Of a DNA stretch of 64,000 bases, positions 32,678-41,734 are shown one piece after another (position 1 is the first letter of the stretch; each line of letters begins with the position of its first letter). The translations under genes and the position numbers were made by a program. This DNA comes from Trebonia sp050013875 (lineage in GTDB: Bacteria > Actinomycetota > Actinomycetes > Streptosporangiales > Streptosporangiaceae). The notes beneath the pieces were generated by a model. The model was not told the DNA's origin, did not search any database, and worked only from the letters and a program-made list of their open reading frames with translations. The stretch spans positions 1 through 64,000 of the forward strand of contig JBEKEK010000006.1 in assembly GCA_050013875.1 (NCBI GenBank), given 5' to 3'.

Positions 32678-34312
32678 CTAGGCCTCGGTTGCCGGATGCG
32701 ACGCGGCGTACTGGCCCGCCAGGAAGCCCCAGACGATCGCCGGCCCGAGCGTGCCGCCCGCGCCGCCATAGGCCATCCCCATCGCCGAGGCGGCCATGGC
32801 GTTGCCCGCCGCGTACAGGCCCTCGATGGGCGCCCCGTCGACGTCGAGGACACGCGCCTGGTCGTCGGTCTTGGGGCCGCCCTTGGTGCCGAGGCAGCCG
32901 CTGTAGACGCGGACCGCGTAGTACGGGGCCGTGTCCAGCGGCCCCAGAGTAGCGGCCGGCCCCGCACCGAACTGCGGGTCGCCCCACCACTTGTCGATGG
33001 CGCTGGTCCCTCGGCCGAAGTCGGGATCCTGCTCCTGCGCGGTGCTGGAGTTCCAGCGCCGCACGGTGCTCTCGAGTTCGCTGGCGGGCACGTCGGTCTG
33101 CTTGGCGAGCTCGGAGACCGAGTCGGCCATGGTGATCCAGGCGGGCACCGGCTGATCCGCTTTGGCGCCGGCCAGGCCGTACCGGCGCCAGTAGACATCG
33201 TCGAAGATCATCCAGGCCGGGACGTTCGCGTACTCGAACGTCGTCGTGTCGATCACGTGGAACGCGGCGCCGAAGGCGTTGTAGTTGACCGCCTCGTTGG
33301 TGAACCGCTGGCCTCGGCCGTTGACCATGATGCACCGCGGGCGGGTCCGTTCCCCGTTGATCAGCCAGGACGCGGTGCCGCCGTCGGGCCTGGGCACGTC
33401 GATGGTCGGCGCCCACCACGCCTCGCGCATGTTGCCCAGAGCGGCGCCGACCCGCATCGCCATCCGCAGGCCGTCACCGGTGTTGCCGTGCGGCGGTGAG
33501 GCGGGCCGCTCGAGCGGCCCGCGCAGGAAGGATCGCACTAGCCCGGGGTCCCACTCGAAGCCGCCGGTGGCGATGACCACGCCGCGGCGAGCGCGCACGT
33601 CGACCGGCCCGTCCGGTGACTCGAAACGGACGCCGACGACCCGGGTTCCCTCGGTCAGCAGCCGAATCGCGCGCATGCTGGTGCGCGGCTCGATGCCCGC
33701 GTCAAGGCAGCCCTTGACCAGCCGCCCGACCAGGGCCTGGCCGGTGCCGCGCTCATCGTTGACCCGGCGCCTGGCCAGCTCGTCGGCGGGAATACCCGCG
33801 GGCGCGCCGCGGCCGAGTGGCGTCTCGGTGATCGTCAGCACACCGGACAGCTGCGGTCCCTTGGTGACCCGGTCGGCCCATGGGCCGAGCTCGTTGAAGG
33901 CGAACAACGGGCATTCCATCGTCCGGCCGCCGCGGGACTTCGCGCCCGGGTTCTCCGGGTGATAGTCGGGGAAGCCGGCGATCGAGAAGAACCGGACCGG
34001 CGTGTTGGCCTCGAGCCACCGCACTACCTCGGGGCCGCGGTCGACGAAGGTCTCGGCCGCGTGGGCATCGATCATCCCGTTCGACAGGGACGCCAGGTAC
34101 GCCAGCGCTTCCTCGCGGCTGTCGGTCGCATCGACCGCGGCCATGTGCGGATTGCCGGGAATCCAGGCCATGCCGCCCGACCAGGCCGCCGTCCCGCCGA
34201 TCCGGTCCATCTTCTCGAACAGCCCGACCGAAGCTCCCGCCGCGCTCGCCCGGATGGCCGCTGTCAGCCCGGCCGCGCCGGCGCCAAGCACCACGACATC
34301 GAACTCGTCCAC
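32678..34312 (-). CDS. FAD-dependent dehydrogenase, 3-ketosteroid delta1-dehydrogenase-like
   Basis: A 544-residue flavoprotein of the KstD/FrdA type. Seen: VVVLGAGAAGLTAAIRA dinucleotide loop, GGTAAWSGGMAWIPGN, VVIATGGFEWDPGLV, and near the end LYAAGNAMAASAMGMAYGG with the conserved Tyr-Gly-Gly segment and GTLGPAIVWGFLAG. Family enzymes desaturate ring A of 3-ketosteroids or similar cyclic ketones. GTG at 34312 with GGGGAGG upstream. Same orientation as the hydroxylase gene 126 bases upstream. Confidence 0.9.
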   Translation of the reverse strand: MDEFDVVVLGAGAAGLTAAIRASAAGASVGLFEKMDRIGGTAAWSGGMAWIPGNPHMAAVDATDSREEALAYLASLSNGMIDAHAAETFVDRGPEVVRWLEANTPVRFFSIAGFPDYHPENPGAKSRGGRTMECPLFAFNELGPWADRVTKGPQLSGVLTITETPLGRGAPAGIPADELARRRVNDERGTGQALVGRLVKGCLDAGIEPRTSMRAIRLLTEGTRVVGVRFESPDGPVDVRARRGVVIATGGFEWDPGLVRSFLRGPLERPASPPHGNTGDGLRMAMRVGAALGNMREAWWAPTIDVPRPDGGTASWLINGERTRPRCIMVNGRGQRFTNEAVNYNAFGAAFHVIDTTTFEYANVPAWMIFDDVYWRRYGLAGAKADQPVPAWITMADSVSELAKQTDVPASELESTVRRWNSSTAQEQDPDFGRGTSAIDKWWGDPQFGAGPAATLGPLDTAPYYAVRVYSGCLGTKGGPKTDDQARVLDVDGAPIEGLYAAGNAMAASAMGMAYGGAGGTLGPAIVWGFLAGQYAASHPATEA

Positions 34313-34438
34313 TGGATCGCCTCCCCGAAGAACAATATGTACACAGTGTCAGATAAACAAGCCGCCGGGGCCGCCGCCCGCCGAGGTGACGCTAGGCCCG
34401 GCTGCCGCGGCGGCCGGGTCACGTGACGGGTGGCCGGC

Positions 34439-36091
34439 TCAGCCCAGGATTCGCCGCAGCCGCCCGGTGACCTGCTCGAGGTCGCCCAGCGGGCAGACGG
34501 CGGCGACGTAGCGGTCGGGGCGCAGCACGATGACGTTGTCGGCCGGCCGCTTGAGCAGCCAGTCCCTGAAGGCGCCGTCGACGTCCTCGACGACGGCGGA
34601 CCAGTCGCCGCCCGGCCGGCCCGGGCGCTTGCGCCTGCCGCCCGGGTCGGGACCCGGCGCCCCGCGCGGTGCGAGCACCTGGACGGAGCGGGCACCCAGC
34701 GAGCGCCACCATGCCGCCGCGTCCGCGCTGAGTACGGACGACGGGTCGACATGCAGGCCGAGCAGGGCGAACGAGGACCCGATGGCGTCGTCGAGCAGCA
34801 CCCGGTCGCCGTCGGCGTTCTCCACCGCCGGCTGGGTGAACATCCGTCCGAGCGGAACGTCAGGTGACGTTCCCGCGTACGGGACCACCGCGCCGCGGAC
34901 GTAGCGCGGCATCGGCTTGTACTTCATCTGCAGGATGTAGTCCCGCGCCCCCGGGATCCGCTGGGCACCGCGGAAGGCGACGTCGCGCACGCGCTCGGTG
35001 GCCCGATTGTGCGGGCTGTACATCTGCCCCATGCGGGTCGCGAAGTTGACCATGGTGGCCGCGTGCTCGCGGCGCTCGCTGTCGTAGCTGTCGAGCAGCC
35101 CGTCACCCGCAGACCGGTTGAGCACCAGCGCCAGTTTCCACGCGAGGTTGGTGGCGTCGCGGATGCCGGAGTTCATGCCCTGGCCGAAGAACGGCGGCTG
35201 GAGGTGAGCGGCGTCCCCCGCGAGGAACACCCGCCCCGCCCTGAACCGCTCCGCGGTCCTCGAGTGATGCAGGTACACGGCGCTGCGGAGCACCCGCGGC
35301 AGGGGCGTCGCCCCGTACCGCGGCGCGATCAGCTCGGCCAGCACCCGCCGCGGATCTGTCAGCGCGGCCTCGTCGTCGGTGTCGTTGAGCTTGAATTCCC
35401 ATCGCCGGTGCCCGTACGGCAGCGGGATCATCAGGACCGGGCGCACAGGGTCGCAGTTCACCGCCGAGTAAGGAGCGTCGAGCTCGTCGTCGGCGACGTC
35501 GACGACCAGCCACTTGGAGGGGGCGGTGGCCCCGGTCATCTCGATGCCGGCGATCTTCCGCACGGTGCTGCGCCCGCCGTCGGTCCCGACGAGGTACCTT
35601 GCCCGCACTCGCACGGGGGCGCCCGCGCTGTCCTCGATGTCCGCCGTGACCCCGCCCGCGTCCTGCTGGTAGCCGACTAGGCGCGCCCCGGTCCAGAGCT
35701 CCACCAAGTCGCTCCCGGCCAGCTTCTCCCGCAGCGCCGCCTCGAACAGCGGCTGGAGGAAGTTGTTCCTGCGCGGCCAGCCGAACGGGCGGACGCTCGG
35801 CTCCACGTGCGCCATCAGCCGCCCCCACGAGGTGTAGTACCTGATCGGCGTGTTCTGGACGATGTCCTCAAGCAGCCGGCCAACGATCCCGATCGTCTGG
35901 TAGGTGCGCAGCGACTCGTCGTCGATGCCGACGGCGCGCGGGTACTCGTAGATGCCCGGCTGCGCGTCGATGACGACCGCTCGCACGCCGTAAACCGCGA
36001 GCAGGTTGGCCAGGGTGATGCCGCAGGGGCCCGCCCCGATGACGGCGACGTCGGTCGTCACCTCGCAGACGTCGGCGGGCGGGTGCGTCAC
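34439..36091 (-). CDS. FAD-dependent aromatic monooxygenase, MhpA-like
   Basis: A 550-residue class A flavoprotein hydroxylase. Seen: VAVIGAGPCGITLANLLA, YEYPRAVGIDDESLRTYQ, YLVGTDGGRSTVRK (DG motif) and FLAGDAAHLQPPFFGQGMNS (second FAD motif), then a C-terminal thioredoxin-like domain. Resembles 3-(3-hydroxyphenyl)propionate hydroxylase; it would add OH to a phenolic ring using NAD(P)H. GTG start at 36091 with GGAGGA upstream. An AT-rich palindrome 77 bases upstream may be its control site. Fits the meta-cleavage genes at 62071-64000. Confidence 0.88.
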   Translation of the reverse strand: MTHPPADVCEVTTDVAVIGAGPCGITLANLLAVYGVRAVVIDAQPGIYEYPRAVGIDDESLRTYQTIGIVGRLLEDIVQNTPIRYYTSWGRLMAHVEPSVRPFGWPRRNNFLQPLFEAALREKLAGSDLVELWTGARLVGYQQDAGGVTADIEDSAGAPVRVRARYLVGTDGGRSTVRKIAGIEMTGATAPSKWLVVDVADDELDAPYSAVNCDPVRPVLMIPLPYGHRRWEFKLNDTDDEAALTDPRRVLAELIAPRYGATPLPRVLRSAVYLHHSRTAERFRAGRVFLAGDAAHLQPPFFGQGMNSGIRDATNLAWKLALVLNRSAGDGLLDSYDSERREHAATMVNFATRMGQMYSPHNRATERVRDVAFRGAQRIPGARDYILQMKYKPMPRYVRGAVVPYAGTSPDVPLGRMFTQPAVENADGDRVLLDDAIGSSFALLGLHVDPSSVLSADAAAWWRSLGARSVQVLAPRGAPGPDPGGRRKRPGRPGGDWSAVVEDVDGAFRDWLLKRPADNVIVLRPDRYVAAVCPLGDLEQVTGRLRRILG

Positions 36092-36167
36092 AAGCGTCCT
36101 CCGAAGTGTGGGGGCGGCGGCTGAAGCCGGGCGGCTAGGATCGCGCTGATCCGAGGCCGGTTCCTGG

Positions 36168-36179
36168 ATTATGCATAAT
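36168..36179. promoter_or_regulatory. Palindrome ATTATGCATAAT upstream of MhpA-like gene
   Basis: A perfect 12-base palindrome within an AT-rich island (36165-36195). On the minus strand it reads TATTATGCATAAT, close to ATATTATGCACAA upstream of the ACAD gene at 55234. Confidence 0.45.
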
Positions 36180-36256
36180 ATTTATTACAGTATGGCGGAG
36201 TCAAGCCACCGGGGGAACGCGCCGCGTCGGCGCCGACGGCGGCAGGCGGCGTGCTG

Positions 36257-37606
36257 TCAGGACAGCACCGTGGGGGAAGACGGCACCAGCAGCTCACGCG
36301 TTGTTTCCAGGCCCCAGGCATCGAGCTGGTCGAGGCCGTCGCCGCTGGAGCGCAGGCCGCCGTAGCCGCGCACCACGGCGGCCCAGCCCTCGCGGCGTTC
36401 CACGCCGGGGCGCAGCATCAGGCAATCCGGGTCGTTGTTCCAGAACCGGCCGTGCTGCCAGGCTCGCGCGGTGACGTTCCGTTCGGCGTTCCGCTGTGAC
36501 GGCAGCGACGGGTGCGGTGGCGATGGCTCGTAGTTCGCGGCGATATCCGGGCCCACCCGCATCGCGTCCACCAGGCCGGCCGACGCCAGCGAGGGTGCCC
36601 CGCATCCGACGAGCAGAGCGTCCGCCCCGATCGCGTCGCGGATCAGGCCGAGCCCGCGCCGGTACGCCGCGACCCCCGCCATCGCCTCGTGCCGAAGACC
36701 CTCGTAGGCGCCCGCGTAGCAGAAGTCGATCTTGAAGTAGTCGATGCCCCAGCCCCGCATTGTCTGCAGCACGCCCGTCAGATAGGCGGCCGCAGCCGGA
36801 TGGGTCACGTCGAGCGCGGCGCAGTCGTCGCGGCAGACGTCGCCGGCCCATACCGGGTCACCGGAAGCGGGATCACGCACCACCCAGTCCTGATGCGCCG
36901 CGAACAGCTCGCTTGACAGGCCGACGAGCCACGGGGCGATCCAGATGCCGGCCCGGCGTCCGGCCGCCCTGATGCGGGCCACCAGGCCCGGCAGGTCGCT
37001 GAACCGCCCGGACGAGATCAGCCAGTCGCCGACGCACGCCTCGTATCCGTCGTCGATCTGCACGATGCCCACCGGCAGGTCCAGTGCCGCCATCGCGTCC
37101 AGGTTAGCCGTCACGTCCCGTTCGGTCACGTCAGAGAAGTACTGGTACCACGAGCACCACACGGGTGGCACCACCGGCACGCGCGGCAGCCCGGCGCTGG
37201 AGGAAAAGCCGTCTGCCCATCTCCCCAGCACGGCCGGGAGGCCGCCAGGGCCGGAGTCCGCCAGTTCCGTCACCGGCGCGTCGCTCGATACCGCCAGGGC
37301 CGAGCCGCGGAGCGCCGCCTGGATGACCGGGATGCCATCGGGCAGCCCGGCCGTTGCGCCGAACACGGTGACCGGGCCTCCGTCACCCGGGTCCACCGCG
37401 AGCACCCCGGACCCCTGGAATACCCCTTCCGGTGCCGAACGCCGGTACTGGCAGTCGATGGCCAGCGAATCCGGCCAGGTGACCGGCGGCGGCGGGTCCG
37501 TCACCGGAAAGACGCCGGTCACGCTCCAGGACTGCCAGCCCTCCGCGTACACGCGGGCTCGGGCCAGGTCCACCGGCACCGTCGCGACCTGCTTCATCCG
37601 CGTCAT
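36257..37606 (-). CDS. Alpha-galactosidase-like glycoside hydrolase (GH36/clan D)
   Basis: A 449-residue hydrolase without signal peptide, so cytoplasmic. Seen: WCSWYQYFSDVTERDV near residue 150, VGIVQIDDGYEACVGDW, GIWIAPWLVG, DYFKIDFCYAGA with the nucleophile Asp about 294, and DAMRVGPDIAANYE with the acid/base Asp about 353. These are GH36/GH27 features; length is below the usual 700 of full GH36. It removes alpha-linked galactose (or a related sugar) from imported oligosaccharides. ATG at 37606 overlaps the stop of the ABC ATPase gene (ATGA). Confidence 0.9.
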   Translation of the reverse strand: MTRMKQVATVPVDLARARVYAEGWQSWSVTGVFPVTDPPPPVTWPDSLAIDCQYRRSAPEGVFQGSGVLAVDPGDGGPVTVFGATAGLPDGIPVIQAALRGSALAVSSDAPVTELADSGPGGLPAVLGRWADGFSSSAGLPRVPVVPPVWCSWYQYFSDVTERDVTANLDAMAALDLPVGIVQIDDGYEACVGDWLISSGRFSDLPGLVARIRAAGRRAGIWIAPWLVGLSSELFAAHQDWVVRDPASGDPVWAGDVCRDDCAALDVTHPAAAAYLTGVLQTMRGWGIDYFKIDFCYAGAYEGLRHEAMAGVAAYRRGLGLIRDAIGADALLVGCGAPSLASAGLVDAMRVGPDIAANYEPSPPHPSLPSQRNAERNVTARAWQHGRFWNNDPDCLMLRPGVERREGWAAVVRGYGGLRSSGDGLDQLDAWGLETTRELLVPSSPTVLS

Positions 37607-38676
37607 CCCGGCTCCATCCCGGCAGTGCCCGCCGTCGCGCTGCCGGCCGTCGCGCTGGCCGCCGTGGCACCGGTCCTGCCGCCGTCAGCGTAGAGCCAGC
37701 ACAGCGCGTGGTGGTCCGCGCCCACGAGTACGTCCGGCGGCCGGGACACGCACGTGTCCATCGCGTGCGGGCAGCGCAGCCGGAACCGGCAGCCCTCGCC
37801 GACCAGCAGCTCCCGCCGTTCCGCGGCAGTGCCCGCCGCCGAGGCAGCCGCGGCCCGGACGGCCTCACGCGCGCGGCGCGCCGCCGCGAGCTGTTCCCGC
37901 GGCACTCCCGGCTCGGGCGCGGCGGAGGCGAGCAGCTGCGTGTACGGGTGCGCGGGGCGCAGGATCACCTCATCGGCCGGGCCCCGCTCCACGATCTCGC
38001 CCCGGTACATGACCATGATCTGGGACGAGAAGTGCCTGGCGGTGGCCAGGTCGTGGGTGACGTAGAGCAGGGCGAGGTTCCGCTCCCGTTTCAGCCGGTC
38101 GAGCAGGTTGAGGATCTCCAGCCTGATCGACACGTCGAGCATGGACACCGGCTCGTCGGCCAGCAGTACGTCCGGGTCTGACGCCAGCGCCCGCGCGATC
38201 GCCACCCGCTGCCGCTGGCCGCCGGACAGCTCGTGCGGATGCTTGCGGGCGACCTCCGCGGCCGGGGTCAGGTTGACCGATTCGAGCAGGCCGGCGATCG
38301 AGGCGTCCAGCTGGGACCGGCCGCCGCCCGAATGCAGCCGCAGCAGCGGCCGGGCCAGGTGGTAGCGCACGGTGTGCATCGGGTTCAGCGACGCGAACGG
38401 ATCCTGGAAGATCGGCTGGACCCGCTTGCGGTAGGCGCGCAGCGCGCGCCCGTGCCGTCCGGCCGGCTGGCCGCCTAGCAGCACCGCGCCCGCGGGCGAC
38501 CGTTCCAGCCGGGCCAGCGTGCGCACCACCGTCGACTTGCCGCTGCCGCTCTCGCCGACGAGCGCGAGGGTCTCCCCCTGGTCGAGCCCGAACGACACAT
38601 GATCGACCGCGCGCAGGGTTCCCCCGCCTCGCTGCCGGAACTCGACGACGAGGTCTCGCGCCTCAAGCACGCTCAT
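37603..38676 (-). CDS. Opp/Dpp-type ABC transporter ATP-binding protein (OppF-like)
   Basis: A 357-residue ATPase. Seen: Walker A VGESGSGKSTVV, Q-loop FQDPFASLNPMHT, signature HELSGGQRQRVAIARAL, Walker B VLLADEPVSMLDVS, and a C-terminal oligopeptide-transport extension with RCPHAMDTC cysteines (possible iron-sulfur or zinc site). The final 25 residues are an Ala/Thr/Gly repeat. Powers the importer with the OppD-like partner. Confidence 0.93.
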   Translation of the reverse strand: MSVLEARDLVVEFRQRGGGTLRAVDHVSFGLDQGETLALVGESGSGKSTVVRTLARLERSPAGAVLLGGQPAGRHGRALRAYRKRVQPIFQDPFASLNPMHTVRYHLARPLLRLHSGGGRSQLDASIAGLLESVNLTPAAEVARKHPHELSGGQRQRVAIARALASDPDVLLADEPVSMLDVSIRLEILNLLDRLKRERNLALLYVTHDLATARHFSSQIMVMYRGEIVERGPADEVILRPAHPYTQLLASAAPEPGVPREQLAAARRAREAVRAAAASAAGTAAERRELLVGEGCRFRLRCPHAMDTCVSRPPDVLVGADHHALCWLYADGGRTGATAASATAGSATAGTAGMEPG

Positions 38677-38688
38677 GAGACCTCCTCG

Positions 38689-39777
38689 CTAGCGCTCGTC
38701 GGCCGCATTCGCGGGCGCACTGTGCTTACTGATTCGCTCGCAAGCTCGCTCATGAGTCATCTCCAGGGACGCGAAGCCGGGGGCGCCGTAGGCGGGGTCG
38801 TGCAGGTGGCAGGCGACCAGCCAGCCGGTCCGCTCGGGCAGCTCGCGCAGGCTGGGCGGTACCGTGGCGCACGGACCGAACGCGTGCGGGCAGCGCGGCG
38901 CGAACGGGCACCCGGCGAAATCGTCCCGCAGGTCCGGTGGCGTGCCGGGGATGCCGCGCAGCTCGCGCCGCGCGCCCCGCATGTCGGGAAACGAGCCGAG
39001 CAGGCCCTTCGTGTACGGATGGGCGGGCGCGGTCGCGACTTCTTCCGCGGGCGCGTACTCAACGAACTGGCCGGCGTACATGACCGCGAGGTGGTCGCTG
39101 ATCTCCAGCAGCAGTGACATGTCGTGGGTGATGAAGATGACCGCGAACCCGAGCTCTTCCCGCAGCCGCTCGATCTCGTCGAGGATCTCCCGCTGCACCA
39201 CCACGTCGAGCGCGGTCGTCGGCTCGTCCATGATGACGAGCTCAGGCTCGAGCGCGAGCGCCATCGCGATCACCACCCGCTGCCGCATCCCGCCCGACAG
39301 CTCGTGCGGGAAGCTGCGCACCCGGTCCGGGTCGATGCCCACCTTAACGAGCAGCTCACGGGCCCGCCGCGCCCGGGCCGGGGCGTCCATCGACGGGGCG
39401 TGCGCGGTGAAGATGTCGCTGAACTGCCTGCCGATCGTGGTGACCGGGTTCAGCGCGTTCATCGCGCTCTGGAACACCATCGACACCTTGCTCCAGCGGA
39501 ACCTCCGCAGCTGCTCGCCGGACAGCGCCACCACGTCGAGCGCGGCGCCGCCGGCCGGCGTGAACAATATCGAGCCGCCGGTCATCCCGGCCGGCGGGCG
39601 CAGCATCTTGGCCAGCGCGAAGGCCAGGGTCGACTTGCCGCAGCCGCTCTCGCCCGCGATGCCGAGCACCTCGCCGCGGCGCAGCTCGAAGCTGACGCCG
39701 CGAACCGCACGGGTCGGACGGGAGCCGGCGTACTCCACACTGACGTCCTCCACCCCCAAGATGACATCGGCGCTCAT
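38689..39777 (-). CDS. Opp/Dpp-type ABC transporter ATP-binding protein (OppD-like)
   Basis: A 362-residue ATPase. Seen: IAGESGCGKSTLAFALAKML, MVFQSAMNALNPV, HELSGGMRQRVVIAMALA, LVIMDEPTTALDVV, and the C-terminal GCPFAPRCPHAFGPC cysteine motif of the family. ATG at 39777 overlaps the permease stop by 4 bases. With OppF and two permeases it completes a five-part importer. Confidence 0.94.
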   Translation of the reverse strand: MSADVILGVEDVSVEYAGSRPTRAVRGVSFELRRGEVLGIAGESGCGKSTLAFALAKMLRPPAGMTGGSILFTPAGGAALDVVALSGEQLRRFRWSKVSMVFQSAMNALNPVTTIGRQFSDIFTAHAPSMDAPARARRARELLVKVGIDPDRVRSFPHELSGGMRQRVVIAMALALEPELVIMDEPTTALDVVVQREILDEIERLREELGFAVIFITHDMSLLLEISDHLAVMYAGQFVEYAPAEEVATAPAHPYTKGLLGSFPDMRGARRELRGIPGTPPDLRDDFAGCPFAPRCPHAFGPCATVPPSLRELPERTGWLVACHLHDPAYGAPGFASLEMTHERACERISKHSAPANAADER

Positions 39778-40661
39778 GCGGTCACCACGGTTCGTTCAGA
39801 AGAAGATGACTGGGAATTCTGATCGCGTTTTTTACGGGGCTTGTAGACGCGCAGGCGGGGATTGAGGATCTCGTCGAGGCTGAAGTTGATGAGCGCGAGG
39901 CCCATGCCGAGCACGGCGATGCACAGGCCGGGCGGCACGAACCACCACCACGCCCCGCTGGACATCGCGCCGTCGTTCTGCGCGTAGTACAAGATGGTTC
40001 CCCAGGTGAGCTGGTCCGGGCTGGCCAGGCCGAGGAAGGCGAGGCCCGCCTGGGTGAGGATCGCGAAGATCATCGAGAAGATGAACTGCGAGACGATGAT
40101 CGGCAGCTCGTTCGGCAGGATCTCGAAGGCGACGATCCGCCAGCCGGGTTCACCCCCGGCCTTGGCGGCGAGCACGTAATCGCGGTTGCGCACCGACAGC
40201 GTCTGCGCCCGGAGCACGCGGGCCGACGCCGCCCAGCTGACGAACGCGATCACCGCGACCGTCGGCCAGATGCCGCTCGCGTGCACGAACGAGGCGATGA
40301 CGATGATGAGCGGCAGGGCCGGGATCACGAGGACCACGTTGGACAGCAGTGACAGCGCCTCGTCGGCGATGCCGCCCGCGTAGCCGCCGCCGATGCCGAT
40401 CACGATCGAGATGATCGTCGCGAGCAGGCCGGCGCCCGCGCCGATCTCCAGGGTGGCGCCCGCGCCGGCCACGACCTGGGCGAGGACGTCCTGGCCGAGC
40501 TGCGTGGTGCCGAGCCAGTGCGCGGCCGACGGTGGCTGCCATTCGGCGCGGCTGAACGCAGTCGGGTTGCCGGCCAAGTGCGGGCCGATGATCGCGACTC
40601 CCGCGAAGAATACGACGATGCACACGCCGGTCAGCAGGCGGCGGGACCGCAGGGCGCTCAT
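39774..40661 (-). CDS. Opp/Dpp-type ABC transporter permease (OppC-like)
   Basis: A 295-residue membrane protein with six hydrophobic segments. Seen: HWLGTTQLGQDVLAQVVAG at the start of the permease domain and the EAA-type cytoplasmic loop VLAAKAGGEPGWRIVAFEIL. Overlaps its neighbours on both sides by 4 bases. Confidence 0.94.
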   Translation of the reverse strand: MSALRSRRLLTGVCIVVFFAGVAIIGPHLAGNPTAFSRAEWQPPSAAHWLGTTQLGQDVLAQVVAGAGATLEIGAGAGLLATIISIVIGIGGGYAGGIADEALSLLSNVVLVIPALPLIIVIASFVHASGIWPTVAVIAFVSWAASARVLRAQTLSVRNRDYVLAAKAGGEPGWRIVAFEILPNELPIIVSQFIFSMIFAILTQAGLAFLGLASPDQLTWGTILYYAQNDGAMSSGAWWWFVPPGLCIAVLGMGLALINFSLDEILNPRLRVYKPRKKRDQNSQSSSSERTVVTA

Positions 40662-41731
40662 GCGCTCGCTCCTATCCGCGTCCGGGGATCGATGATCCCG
40701 TAGAGCAGGTCGACGAGCAGGTTCGCGCCGAGCACGGTGAGGGTGATCACCAGGAAGACGCCCTGCATGAGCGGGTAGTCGTCGTTGACGACGGCCTGGT
40801 AGAGGGTGTTGCCGATGCCCGGGTAGTTAAAGACCTGCTCCATCACGATCGACCCGCTGACCACGAAGCCGATCGAGATGGCGAAACCGGACACGCTCGG
40901 CAGCACCGCGTTGCGGGCGGCGTAGCCGATCATGACCTTGCGCGCCTTCAGGCCCTTCGCCTCCGCCGCCACGACGTAGTCGTCGGACAGGGTGGCCACC
41001 ATCATGTTCCGCATGCCGAGCAGCCAGCCGCCGATCGAGCTGATCACGATCGTCAGCGCCGGCAGGATCGAGTGCTGGACGGCGGACCCGAGGAACTGCC
41101 CGTTGAACCCGATGTTGTCCAGCGGGTTGTACCCGCCCGAGGAGGGCAGCAGGGACAGCACCTGGGTGAACAGGTACACAAGGAGCAGCGCCAGCCAGAA
41201 GTACGGCATCGCGGTGAGGAACGTGGTCGCCGGGACCAGGTTGTCCAGCCAGGTGCCGCGCTTCCAGCCGGCCAGCACGCCGAGCGTGATGCCGACGGCG
41301 AAGCTGATCACGGTCGCGGCGCCGACCAGCAGGATCGTCCACAGGATGGACTGCCTGATCACGGTGGCCACGGGGACCGGGAACTCGTACACCGACAGCC
41401 CTAGGCGCAGGTGCGCCAGGCTGTCCAGGTACTGCCAGTACTGGACGAAGATCGAGCCGCTGCCGAGCCCGAGCAGCTTCGTCAGCGACGCCGCCTCGCC
41501 CGGCGGCACCGTCCCGAAGTGGGCCTGGTGCGCCATGATGATCTCGACCGGGTTCCCGGGGATGAGGCGCGGCAGGAAGAAGTTCAGCGTGAGCGCCACC
41601 CAGGCCGCGATCACGTAGAAGCCGAGCTTGCGCGCCAGGTAACGGGCGGCCGCGCCGGTCCGCGGGCGCGGCCGCGCCCGGCGGGGGACGCTGCCGCCCC
41701 CGCCGGGACGCGCTATCACAGTCGCGGTCAT
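40658..41731 (-). CDS. Opp/Dpp-type ABC transporter permease (OppB-like)
   Basis: A 357-residue membrane protein. Seen: basic Arg/Pro-rich N-terminal tail, first helix with LNFFLPRLIPGNPVEIIM, EAA loop VVAAEAKGLKARKVMIGYA, and the closing GVFLVITLTVLGANLLVDL. ATG 3 bases after the binding-protein stop. Confidence 0.94.
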   Translation of the reverse strand: MTATVIARPGGGGSVPRRARPRPRTGAAARYLARKLGFYVIAAWVALTLNFFLPRLIPGNPVEIIMAHQAHFGTVPPGEAASLTKLLGLGSGSIFVQYWQYLDSLAHLRLGLSVYEFPVPVATVIRQSILWTILLVGAATVISFAVGITLGVLAGWKRGTWLDNLVPATTFLTAMPYFWLALLLVYLFTQVLSLLPSSGGYNPLDNIGFNGQFLGSAVQHSILPALTIVISSIGGWLLGMRNMMVATLSDDYVVAAEAKGLKARKVMIGYAARNAVLPSVSGFAISIGFVVSGSIVMEQVFNYPGIGNTLYQAVVNDDYPLMQGVFLVITLTVLGANLLVDLLYGIIDPRTRIGASA

Positions 41732-41734
41732 CCG